Below, piece by piece: positions 15,155-26,029 of a stretch of 64,000 nt of DNA. The DNA is from Mucor racemosus (Eukaryota; Mucoromycota; Mucoromycetes; Mucorales; Mucoraceae): positions 1,054,001 to 1,118,000 of the forward strand of contig JAPEHQ010000014.1 of the NCBI GenBank assembly GCA_027405735.1, written 5' to 3'. The notes under the pieces are model-generated. The model did no database searches. It saw only the letters and a program-made list of their open reading frames with translations, and was not told the origin of the DNA. Within the stretch, counting starts at the first letter, position 1. Each line of letters starts with the position of its first letter. The position numbers and the translations under genes were made by a program.

Positions 15155-15752
15155 TTCGAATGCTTTCACTCAATATTGAGTCGAATCACGTAAATTCTTC
15201 TTTAAACGAAATGTATCTTTACAATCTATACGCCATTGATATCACTCGAAAAATAGAAATATTAGTACCAGGATATAAGTGCACTGGCCAAACTTTGACC
15301 AAAATTAACCAAGATTTACTTAAAATCGGCTATAAAAAATTAACTACCGAAACTGAAGTATTGCATTTTTGATATCACAAGATAGATCCAAATCTAAGCT
15401 ATTCTGCTTTTTTTTTTTCAGCGAAAAATATTGATTTTTTGTCAAGATAATTAAAATAATAGTTTTTATTACAGCCTAAAGCCTATAGTAACTGGGTTCC
15501 AAAATTGGTTTGAAAAAAAAGGACCAAAAAGGATTAAAAGAAAACAATCGTCTAATAGCTCATGAACTGCAAAATAAGTTGACCTAGTATACTAAATGGT
15601 TTTTGTACAGTTTTAAATTCTGCATACATCTAAACAAAAATCAAAAAAACATTCCATATTAAATTTTGCGTAAAATACAATTGAAATTTTGGAGGTTTTT
15701 TGACGATATACATCATTTTTTATAAACATCTTTATCATATAAGTAATGGATA

Positions 15753-16657
15753 TAACGTGCCACCAGCTTTAAATCTGTGTAAACTTTAATTTTGTTTCAA
15801 TTTTTATTTATTTTGGAACTCCGCTATTTCAATATATATATTTTTTTTGGAGGCATCTCATGGCAGATAATGTAGCTCATTTGTTATTTGGGAGATTGAG
15901 AAGTATAATAAGTTTAAACAAACATTTTATTTTTATAACAAATCTTTAGGAATTCTAAGTTTTCTATGAGATAAATATTTTTTTTGACAAATTTCTTAAC
16001 TTCTTGGACAACTTCTCTACATTTGCTATAAGCTTCGATGTAGTCCATCGACCTTCTGAAATAATGTCTGATTTGAGTCAGGTTACCAGAGGTATCCAGA
16101 AAAGAATGGATGTTTTTCTCCAGAGACTTGAATGTATAGTCACATCGCAAACGAGCTTCCCTCTTGGCAGCACCACAGTACATTTTGATCCAATTGCATT
16201 CGCAATGGTACTTTGGGTATCAGTAAAATGATTTTATAATAAAAATAACTATTAAAGTCATAACAATTGTTCACAAAGGTTTAAATAATGATTGTTATGG
16301 CTCTGATTTATTATATCTTTATTTTTCGGAAAGTTGATAGCGAAAATGCTGATTTCACGCATTGCTTACGTAAGCTGGGTTTAAGGTAAGGAGGTTATGT
16401 GTCACAGAGTATCCTTGTTTCAAAAGTTACCCTCACCTAAGAGCACACAGCTTAAATTTTGAAATACCGTCTATTTTCAAGGGCTATCAACAGAATGATT
16501 TTATAGTAAAATTAAGTATTCGAGCCATAACAATTGTTTACAAAGGTTTAAATAATGATTGTTATGGATTTTTTTTATTGTATCGTTAGTTTTGGGTGAG
16601 TTGATAGCTCTTAAAAAAAGTTAAAATTTGTGCAGGTTTAAAGCTGGTGGCACGTTA
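15753..16657 (-). mobile_element. DDE (Tc1/mariner-like) transposon relic with TIRs, nested in A1
   Basis: Both ends begin TAACGTGCCACCAGCTTTAAA on opposite strands, giving a terminal inverted repeat of about 21 bp with weaker similarity beyond. A TA dinucleotide at each end fits TA target duplication. Minus-strand codons at 16183-15914 encode 89 residues (CGAAKREARLRCDYTFKSLE..., then RRSMDYIEAYSKC) that resemble the C-terminal tail of DDE_3/Tc1-type transposases; that match is from memory. The catalytic D-D-E part is missing, so this is a deletion derivative. Comparison with the other A copies shows that the surrounding repeat is continuous across this site. Confidence 0.6.
16230..16609 (+). 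repeat. Pair of ~115-bp direct repeats inside the DDE relic
   Basis: The segments at about 16230-16346 and 16490-16609 share the order AGAATGATTTTATA (AAAATGATTTTATA in the first), CATAACAATTGTT, CAAAGGTTTAAATAATG and ATTGTTATGG. Within each unit CATAACAAT and ATTGTTATG are complementary and could form a hairpin. They may be an internal duplication or subterminal transposase-binding regions. Confidence 0.55.
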
Positions 16658-17415
16658 ATGCACAAAAACATTGTCTATCGATCAAGCTATTGATGAACTT
16701 TCTAGCTGCATTTTTGATAGAGAAAACAAGATTTTTGTACAATTTTTTTTCAGATTCAGAATTTGGGATGAGGGTATATAAGGGAAAAATGGAGGCTAGA
16801 AATGGAGGTACCTTTTTGTACACATTTTTGAGGATATCTCCACAAAAAATCAATATTTTGAAAAACTCTAAATTGGGTCCGAGAGAACTTAACGAGCTTA
16901 ATAACATGAATGCAAAAAAATTGTTGCTCAATTTAACCAATATTTTGAAACCTACTATAGAAATGTCAAAAAAAATGAAAAAAAATAAAAGTGCTCAAAA
17001 TTTTTTTATGCTAATATATGTTATAAAGCACGTCAAAACAAGTAAGTTTTATTATTAAAAAATGTTAGTGTAGCTTAATTTTTTGTAGAGATATGAAGCC
17101 TCAAAGTTTTCAATTCTTTAGCAGTGAAATACGCGTAAAAACCTGAAACATTAGCACGGAAAAATTAATACCAACTGCAAAAAGTAGGATATTTCCGGAT
17201 ACTTATTTTTGGATTAAAGCTGAACATTTTAGGTACATTGACATATAAATTTTTTATGGTGCTATTTAGTGAAAAAAAAAGTAGAGCAGCGATGAAAAGT
17301 GAAATCCAGTTTTCAAGGAAAAAGCAGTGAATTTTACGTGTCTTTGAGCCTTTCATGAGATATAAAATGAATTCAGGAATAGCTAGCATAATGCGACTAA
17401 TTCATATCTATTTTT

Positions 17416-20230
17416 TATTCTTTGAGGTATATCCTAACAAATGTTTATTATGAGGTTAGCTATAGAAAGAAGGCATACTCTGATTTTGAAGAATGAAACT
17501 ACGGAATTTTTTTTTTGAAAATTCAAAATTAATATTAAAATTCATTTAACTTATCGAGCGTAGTTTCTTCGTGTACTACAGCAAATCCAAATAGATTGTG
17601 AAGAAGGATAGAACGAACAAAATAAATTGTAATTTACTGTAGTTTATGATTAATTAGTAAGAAAATAATTACACAAATGTCATAGAGTGTGATAGTTTAG
17701 CTTTTACATAGAAAAAAATCAAAGAATCAACTTTATTATGTATACTGTATTAGCAGATATTGTTTTCTTGTAGAGATCGGACGAGATCTGGTATTTTCAA
17801 CATTGATGACCGTAACTTTTATAGATTATAAAAATTTTGTTATTATATAGTATACGTATATACAGTATACACGCTTTATCTACTACTAAATTTTTGTATA
17901 TATACGTAGCACTATTTTGCATCTATTGATTATATACTCACTGAAAACTTGATTTGTATTTTCTAATGAAAAATCAGCTTCTGCATTAATGTACCTAGCA
18001 TAATTATATGATGATATAGGGCAAAAATAACAGATTTCTCTTTATATTTGGAAGATTTTTTTGTAAACCAAATTGCTGCTGATACTCAGAAAATAGAAGT
18101 ATTATATACCAAAGAAAAAAAATATGGGCAAATTACTCAATATTGCACAAATTGAGAAAAACAAATAACAGATAAGTAGAAGAACGGCAATTAAAAAAAG
18201 CAAACATAGAGGGGACGTTTGTCCTAGGTGCTAGACTTATGCGCTTTACAGATACAGTAGTTCAAACGGAGAGGTTGTGGGTTCGAAACTCGTGTAAGTG
18301 GATTTTCTTCAAAACTTGTGTTTGCCGGGCTAGAAGTGCAGCTAATCACCCCCTGGCTTTTTTTTTAGTTTTACATTTCAATGCGCAGCTTTCATGTTGT
18401 ATTTCCATATATAAATATACCTGAAATCGTAGTTTAAATATGACAATAAACTATGCCTTAACATATTTAGCATATGTGTCATATAAACACTGTAAATGAT
18501 TACCCTGATAATCACATAAGCAAAGTTCTGATAATCTAGACTTACAATGAAAGATAGAAAATAAAGAATATTAATAATTAGTGTTGCCAAGAGCAACTAA
18601 AGACTTTAGACTGATTATCTATATCTGAATATAATTACATTAGCATAAGTGAGGGTTGTCACTAAATTTCAGTATGAGAACACTGTTCTAGACAGGTGTG
18701 TAAGCAATCCTTTAATCAAATATAAATAGCAGTAGACATTCACCCTTCATTTGATTTTCACATCTCGTTTTTATATTTAATAAAGATTGGCCAATTCTCA
18801 CGTACTTATATTCCTTTATTATCTACATTTACAACATTTCAAAAGACTACCAATTGTTTTCTTCTTTTCTCTATGCCAGTATTTTTAGTGCTATTTCGGA
18901 AATCCATTTTCTTTATGAATATCTTATTTCACAAGCACAAGAGAGAGACATTCTGCACGCAATAACTTAATAATGTAAACTGTATTGTAGGCCTACTACT
19001 GTCTGTATATTTTGATTTTGGTTTTCATCCAGTAAGTATTTTATTAATAATAATAAGAATTGAACAAGAGTAAAAGGTGGAGTTTATTCAATATACAATA
19101 TGAAGGTACTGTATATGTCATAGACGGCAATCTCGGGTAATACAATGATAAAATGGGTACAACCAAGACTGAGATTATGTAAATGGATATCGGTAATGCC
19201 ATATATAAATTCTGATATAACAGTAATAAGTAACAAATAGAGTGTTACTAATTGTAACATAAAGGCATACATAATGGAATATATTTAGTTATATTTCAGA
19301 AAAACTTGAAAAGAGCTCAGCAAATAGCATCATTGTTAATCATCACTACGGCCGAACTATGCTTTTCATGGGCATAATGATCTACACAGATGGGCAGAAT
19401 AAAGCATTTTGTGCAGATCAGGTAGCCCAGATGAGCAGAGCAATGAGATCAAGGTTTTTTAGTCCATGTACTAAAGCATGTCAATCATAATAAAATTAAT
19501 AAATTGAAATTTGAATGGTTTAAACCAGATGTGAGTTACCCTGATTCAACAGAGTAGTTGCCTTATTGACGAGGTATGTCAATTTGAAATTTGAGGTTTG
19601 AAAGAGTTCTACCCATGTTCTTCTTTCGGGGACCAAATGGGAACAACGACAACAACCTGTTTCGCAACGCTAAAAGTATTTATACCTGTGTAAATTTCTT
19701 TTTATAACACACAAAACCGTTTTTCTTTCCTACTCTTTTCTCAGCTCTTTTATTTACGTTTAAAACTACAACAAAAAGACTAATGTTTCTTTATAAACTG
19801 GAATCAAGTAGCAGGTACAAGTACATGTTTTTCCTATTGTTTCTTTGGAAATAAATTATTAACTGTTAATATTAGGGCACGTTATAATATCTTTCTCGAA
19901 CAAAAAAAGCGTCCAGGACTTAATCGTTTTGTTCCATTATCTACGTTATAATCAATGCTTTTTTGGTCTAAAGTCGATATCTATCTAGAGAAAAACTGGC
20001 GATTATAAAAGTATGTATAGTATTGACTTGATTTGAAGGAATAAATAAACTCATGTTAGTCTATTTAGTTTCTGAAAAGCATTTACTGTATTTCTATTTA
20101 GTGGCCAACAGTGAAGAAGAGGAAAACCAGTTGTTGTCTTGTATATCACTACTAACTATCAAAGGTACACCATAATCAATTATTATTAATTATTAGCTTG
20201 TTATTAATAATTGATTTTACTAATAAATCA
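17416..20230. other. AT-rich intergenic DNA with small relics
   Basis: No gene recognised apart from the tRNA-like relic at 18211-18300. The GC-richer patch at 19346-19440 contains ACTACGGCCG and four spaced motifs of the type TGNGCA(T/G)A; it resembles, on the opposite strand, the motif array of repeat B near 22.2-22.4 kb. The remainder is stop-rich and shows no clear repeat structure. Confidence 0.45.
18211..18300 (+). pseudogene. tRNA-like relic (box B present, acceptor stem not formed)
   Basis: GGTTCGAAACTC at 18280-18291 is close to the pol III internal box B consensus, and GTCCTAGGTGC about 60 bases upstream is a weak box A. The roughly 90-base span would suit a long-variable-arm tRNA. 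The T arm pairs only with several G-U pairs, and the expected acceptor strands do not pair. It could be a decayed tRNA or the head of a tRNA-derived SINE. Confidence 0.25.
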
Positions 20231-20260
20231 ATTTTTATAGGTCAAAAGTAAGTTTGTTCT

Positions 20261-20376
20261 GGTAAAGCATTGGATAAATTGGCTTGGGACAAAGAGGATA
20301 AAAAGGCGGCAATAGGTTCCAGTGATGGCCATGTTTACGTTTATGATATTGGAGAGATAAGAGTAAAAAAAAATTA
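20261..20376 (+). pseudogene. Isolated WD-repeat gene fragment, dynein-intermediate-chain-like
   Basis: An open frame of about 38 codons reads LDKLAWDKEDKKAAIGSSD followed by GHVYVYDIGEI, which has the spacing of one WD40 blade. From memory it is closest to the last blade of the cytoplasmic dynein intermediate chain. An AG acceptor-like site (TTTATAG, ending at 20240) lies upstream, as if one exon had been copied. No other blades are found nearby, so it is a fragment rather than a gene. It abuts the left end of repeat B. Confidence 0.4.
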
Positions 20377-20449
20377 ATGTAAATCACCTCTAGCGCAATA
20401 ATTATCAAATAAGACTATATTATCATCAAATAAACTACCACACAAAATT

Positions 20450-23400
20450 AGCATGTATAAAGATTTACAGTAATAAGCTTGAATCAAGTAGGTACAGCAT
20501 CATAAATTCTTGAAAAAGTTTTGAAGTATTATAAAATCTCTTATTTTTAAGACTTACAAGGCTTATAAGCGGAATATTAATTTCGAAAATTATTTTTGTC
20601 CAGATCATCAATTTTGACATTTTTTAAATTTTTTTTTCTGATTTTGCAAATCTAGAGTTAATTATACTACCAATTATAAAAACAAAAAATATACACATAT
20701 GCAGAATTTAGCGCTCTATTTGTTCAAACAAAAATAACAAACATTTTTATTGCAAAATATTACATGAAAATCCTTTAATCAAAAAACCGTTTTTGGGACA
20801 AAACTACAAATTTTCATTACTTAACATTTAATATTAAGCTTTAATGAAATTTGTATTATCTATAGCTACAATTTTCTCTCACAATGTGGTATATTTAAAC
20901 GTTGATTTTGGTATCAAAATTTGATTTTTCTATTTTTTGATCAAAATCATGAGTGTTGGTAAGGATAAAATGAGCTTCGAAAATGTCCGCTACAAAAACT
21001 GAATTTTCAGACCGTACATGGTTAAATATAAAAAAAGTTAAAAAAAAAGAAACGCATTTTTATTTAAAACTTAGATATACAGTATACCATAGTAGTATAA
21101 GAGTATAAGAGACTTAACCGTTCGATCTTGCTATGCGCAATTACGGCGTCGCTCTACGAACACGCTTTTGCAATTTTTTAATGAATGTATAATATGACAG
21201 AGAGTTTTTCTGGTAGAAAATGTATGTTTCTATGATAACAGATATTGCCTATTTTGTTTAGTCTATGGGTTGATGGTTGATGCGCTGTAATGCTGCTTTT
21301 AAATTGGCTGAAATGTGCAATTTAGCAGGGTTTTAATTGCGCTAAATAATGTAAAGCCTTGAAAATAATCCTTTTCTACGTGCGTTGTTTCTCTCTTTTT
21401 GTTTTCATATTTCAAGATTATATTCACCGTTTGATAAGGCATATCAGACTATCAAACTGGTATTCTTTTCTTTATTATAATACGCATGCTAACATAAGGG
21501 ACTAATGTTTTTAATATAGCTAGGTAGCAGTCTACTGTATGTTAGAGACTGATATTTTCATTTAACCTCATTCTAAGATCAAATATCATTATTTACTACT
21601 GTATTGTTGGACGTATTTCTTGATTACCAGATCAAATCGAAGGCAATGATATTTATATCTATTCAATGAAAAGCTAGAACTGACTACAAAAAACCCACGA
21701 AATGTTTCAGAAAAGTGGTAAAATTTCAAATGATATAGAAATACAAAAAAAATACCTAATGTCTTGTCTAATAGCCATAGTTTTGATCGTAGCTATACTT
21801 GAAAACAAATCTTTTTATATCTGACAATCGTAAACCAAAATAATAAGTTTAAAGTACTGTAGGTTAACTTGTTTAAATTTTATGAGTGATAAAGTAACAT
21901 TTATAGCTTTAAATATGGCTTGCATATAAATTTAAGCAGTAAGTGTTGTTTAAGTTTATGCTCGACCAAAAACCATTGTTGCTGTAAACATTATAGCTAT
22001 AAACATATTTACAGATGATGAAAATAGTAAATATACTGTATTGGCTGTTGCATGCATTGCTCTATATTAACAACTTATTGAATTGTATTGTCTATAATAT
22101 ATATTAATAATAAAATCAAATGTAATTTAAACCCCATTCCAGTAAAAAAAAATGCAATGGGATTTTGAGAACGGCACGATGCTCATGTATAAACCAATTT
22201 GTGCCCATACAATCAGCTCATTATGCTCATGGTCAGATTTTATCGTTATGCACAAATTGGAATAATTATATGCTTATGGGAAACTCTATTATTATGCACA
22301 CATGGGATTAATGTCATGCACACGGACAGAATCTATAATTCTACACATACAGGCTTTTCGTTATGCTCGTGTGCAATTTCTTTTGTTGTGCTCATCATGT
22401 GCATCTTGTTATCTTTTTAGCCATTATTCAGTGGGCGCAACAACTCATCAGGCTATAGTGTGTAGCCCACCTGGACACAACAAAATTATCTTGTGCAGCA
22501 CAGGTCGGCCGTAATGCTTATATATATAAATACTTTAAATTTGTGATTTTATGAGCTTTTTTTGAATCCGGTTGTATGGTTGTATCATACTATACTTTTC
22601 AAGTTAAACGCGTTATTAGGCTAATAACGTTGTAGGTTGTATTTATGTTTTACTTAAAATAAGCCTTTGAATTATTAATAGCAATACAGTCGAATCTTAA
22701 TTTTTGTATGAGATTTCGATACCTGCTGCATCTTATACTGTAGCTGCTTGGAATATTTAAACAACCACGTTCGGGCTATTCGGTGATTTTTCTAGAGATT
22801 TAAAGCTTGGAAATATCATTAGATGGCCGCTTCCGGAGATTGTTCGGCTTTTTTTTTGGAAGAGTGACCATTGGTAAAAATGTGAATCATATACTACAGT
22901 ATGTTATATGCCACCAAGTACCATATGTTATTACCTTCTACAGTACCAATACATCTTACAGTCTATTGATGATTACAACATGTATAGAAGTGCAAAGTCT
23001 TGATATCGGATATAAGAAACTCCTAGCGTACTATGTTTAATCCAATAATTACCAAGAACGCTTGGACCTCAATTATGACACCATATTATTTCATCCCAGC
23101 GGTTACCCAATCAAGTAGCTATCAAATGAACATCCAAGCACATTTAGCGCAGCATTGAAACAAGGCGACTCACAATCTTTGCAAGAACTATTAAATTATG
23201 ATTGATCCATTTCAATCCATAGATTACTATCAAACAGATCTAATGGTTCAATGGTGCCTTAAATTACATCTCAGGATCGCAATGTCGAATCAATATACAG
23301 TAAAAGGCCATACTTTTATATCTAAATAAACGATATCTTGTTTTTATTATACAGTTGAAGAACTGGTTCATTACTCATTTTCCTTTAATTATTATTGTAT

Positions 23401-23547
23401 TCTTTTTTAAGTATTATTTATCAAACATGAAAATATAGGACGTAACAGGTAGTTTTATTGGATCAATATTCACAAGGATGGTGTTTTTTGTTTTTTGTTT
23501 TCTGCAGTTGTGGATAATAGTTTATTATTTTGTAAAACTTAAAACTT
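20450..23547 (+). repeat. Long dispersed repeat B, copy B1
   Basis: This 3.1 kb segment is matched in reverse by 49372-52518. Collinear anchors include TTTACAGTAATAAGCTTGAATC near 20465 (reverse complement near 52490), the GC-richer island at 22170-22520 (matches 50390-50860) and CAATATTCACAAGG near 23465 (matches 49445). Its right end runs directly into repeat A copy A2, and the inverted copy has the same B-A order. It is non-coding as far as I can see, and no LTR or TIR is recognised. Confidence 0.75.
22170..22410 (+). repeat. Degenerate ~23-bp motif array in repeat B
   Basis: A core of the form TTATGC(A/T)CA recurs at about 22221, 22246, 22269, 22292, 22314, 22339, 22361 and 22385, spaced 22-25 bp. 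Flanking bases vary and often include ATGGG or GTGTGC. The array is GC-richer than its surroundings. It is also present in the inverted copy of B near 50390-50860 and, in part, near 19365-19440. Confidence 0.55.
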
Positions 23548-24705
23548 ATTATTATCCAGGGCTTAATTTCTGTATTCGCGGGATAGGTCTAATTGATTAC
23601 TACTGTTCATTTTTTGTTTTAGCAAAAAATATTAATTTTTCGTCGAGAAAATTAAAATAACAGTTTTTATCATAGCTTAAAACCTATAATAACGGGGTCC
23701 CAAAATCGATTTCAAAAAAATAAACAAAAAATGGTTCAAAAAACAAAATTGTTTAAATGCTCATTAACTGCAAAGTAAGTCAACCTAGCCTATTAAATAG
23801 TTTTTGTACAGTTTTGGATTTTGCATCTATCTAAATAAAAATTAGACAAACATTCTGCATTAAATTATGCGTAAAATGTAATTGAAATTTTGAAGGTTTT
23901 TTGAAGATACACATTACTTTATATAAGCATATTTAAAATGTAATAAACGGAAGCAATGCGCAAACAAATTATCTATCGATCGAGCTATTGCAAAATCTTT
24001 TAGCTACATTTTTGATAGAGAAAACAAGGTTTTTGTCCAAATTTTTTTCAGATTCAGAATTTGGGATGAGGGTATATAAGGGAAAAATGGAGGCTAGAGA
24101 TGAAGATACCTTTTTGTACACATTTTTGAGGATATCTCCACGAAAAATCAATATTTTGAAAGACTCTAAATTGAGTCTGAGAGAGCTCAACGAGCTTGAT
24201 GACATGAATGTAAAAAAATGTTGCTCAGTTTAACCAAAATTTTGAAATCTACTATAGAAATGTCAAAAAAAGAAAAAAATAATAAAGGTGCTCAGAATTT
24301 TTTTATGTTTAAATATGTTATAAAGCACTTCAAAACAAGTAAGTTTTATTATTAAAAAGTGTTAGTATATCTTAATTTTTTCTAGAGATATGAAGCCTCA
24401 AAGTTTTCAATCCATTAGCAGTGAAATACGCGTAAAAAATCTGAAACATTAGCACTGAAAAATTAATACCAACTGCAAAAAATAGGATATTTCCGGATAC
24501 TCGTTCTTGGATTAAGGCTGAACATCTCAGGTACATTGGCATATAAATTTTTCTTGGTGTTATTTAATGAAAACAAAAAGTAGAGCAGGAATGAAAAATG
24601 AGACCCAGTTTTCAAGGAAAAAGCAGTGAATTTTACGCGTTGTTGAGTTTTTTTCATAAGATATATATAGAATAATTTTATGATAAAGTTGCATAATGCG
24701 CTTGA
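23548..24705 (+). mobile_element. Dispersed repeat family A, copy A2
   Basis: Starts just after the B1 end with CCAGGGCTTAATTT and GATAGGTCTAATTGATT. The first matches, in reverse, the edge of the split copy near 48990-49012. It contains the invariant core GAATTTGGGATGAGGG then TATATAAGGG near 24055-24085. It lacks the nested transposon of A1. Codons for SDSEFGMRVYKGKMEAR and FLYTFLRISP remain open here as in the other copies. Confidence 0.7.
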
Positions 24706-26029
24706 ACCTTTTAAATATATAGCTAGGAGCCTGATATGCCCCCAGTTTCACCGGATAAGTATTATAAGGCTCGTTGAATAGATTGAATATTAAATAATGA
24801 ATTTCAAGACATTGCATTTGCTTAGAATATGGGTCAAAGTCAAATAATGGGATTTAAGGTATTTTATTTCAATTACAAATAACAAAAATTGGGTACCCAA
24901 TTAGCTGAAACTGCCCCCATTATGATAAGTAGCCCATATATTTATCGTCAAAAAATAAAAAATTGACAAATTGACAAATTTATCAAACCCAGTAGGTGCT
25001 AAATTCATAAATTAATAAAATGAGCATGAGGAGAATAAGTACAAATCGAAAGTTTTTTGGGCGTCTATAATATAATTGCTTTGTAATCAAATTTTTATGT
25101 CTATTCAGTATCATTTTGAGGAATGTGCATTCTCGATTGAAACACCGGTTTTCAGATTTTGTGTTTGACAACCACTAGTATTTTGACTATATTACACATA
25201 ACCCATTGCTTTATACGAAAAAAAAATAGGCAGTTTACTTCAACATGGTTTTTAATTTGCTTATTAATATCAAGCTTTTGCTTTAATTTGAACGGCTGTG
25301 AAAAATCTTTGAAAGCTAAGAAACGATATCTGAACTTGAATATCGAGAGCTGCTTATGTTTGATTTTTCTTGGTCAGGAACATTCTGTCGATCAAAGATA
25401 ATCAGGAACAATGATAGTAATCATGTACACATGTTTGAATTACAAATTATACAGATGCAAGTGTTTTTATAATAGTAAATAATTGAAATTAATTTATCAA
25501 TTGCAGTGCAGTGTATAAATAGACATATTTATGACAAATTATACCGAGCTATTGCAAATGTTAAAAATAGATAGTCAAGATACGTTGCCTGCTACCTGTG
25601 GTTAATGTTAGGCAAAAGAGCATGTCATATTCCAATGAACAAAATCTCAATCAAATTTTTAACAAATTATCATTGCATTGGAACCTTGCAAAATACAACC
25701 TGATTTAAGGATTGCCTTACGAATTGAAACCCTGATCAATTTAGAGATCGCTGGTTTTTTTTTTACACACGTACACACACGAACACACGTACACATCAAA
25801 GCATGCCTTGACTCCCTTTTAATTGAAATTCAATCAAAGGTGTAGATTTTTGATTGGGTGATATAATGTATTATTTATTGATTGGCCCTACATCTCAGCT
25901 TAGTTATATCAAATTTACACGTTTAATAATAAAGCACAAACGTATTCATTCCTTTTTTCTTCTTTTTTCTTTTTTCTTTACCTACAACACTCACCACCAC
26001 ACCACTTTTTTTTTTATATATAATACAGA
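24706..26029. other. Intergenic DNA upstream of SEC61
   Basis: No gene seen. A run of CACACGTACA-type repeats lies near 25765-25800. A pyrimidine-rich stretch (TTTTTTCTTCTTTTTTC) near 25955-25980 precedes the SEC61 start, as in many fungal promoters. Confidence 0.45.

Larger units (their letters stand above)
15155..17415 (+). mobile_element. Dispersed repeat family A, copy A1, with a nested transposon
   Basis: About 1.35 kb of repeat split by a 905-bp insertion at 15753-16657. It matches copies near 23548-24705 (+), 34360-35745 (-) and 44940-49012 (-, interrupted). The shared core near 16745-16800 reads GAATTTGGGATGAGGG and then TATATAAGGG. A1 and the copy at 34.4-35.7 kb share about 300 bp upstream of the core (GGATATAAGTGCA near 15270; GAATATAAGTGCA in the other) which the other two copies lack. 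I see no terminal inverted repeat, no LTR and no transposase, so the class is unknown. Confidence 0.7.

Noticed and set aside
16693..17058. Protein gene in copy A1 (and matching frames in A2-A4)
   Set aside because: The frames lie within a dispersed repeat, two copies lack the upstream ATG, and no known domain is seen. Reported as a finding, not as CDS.
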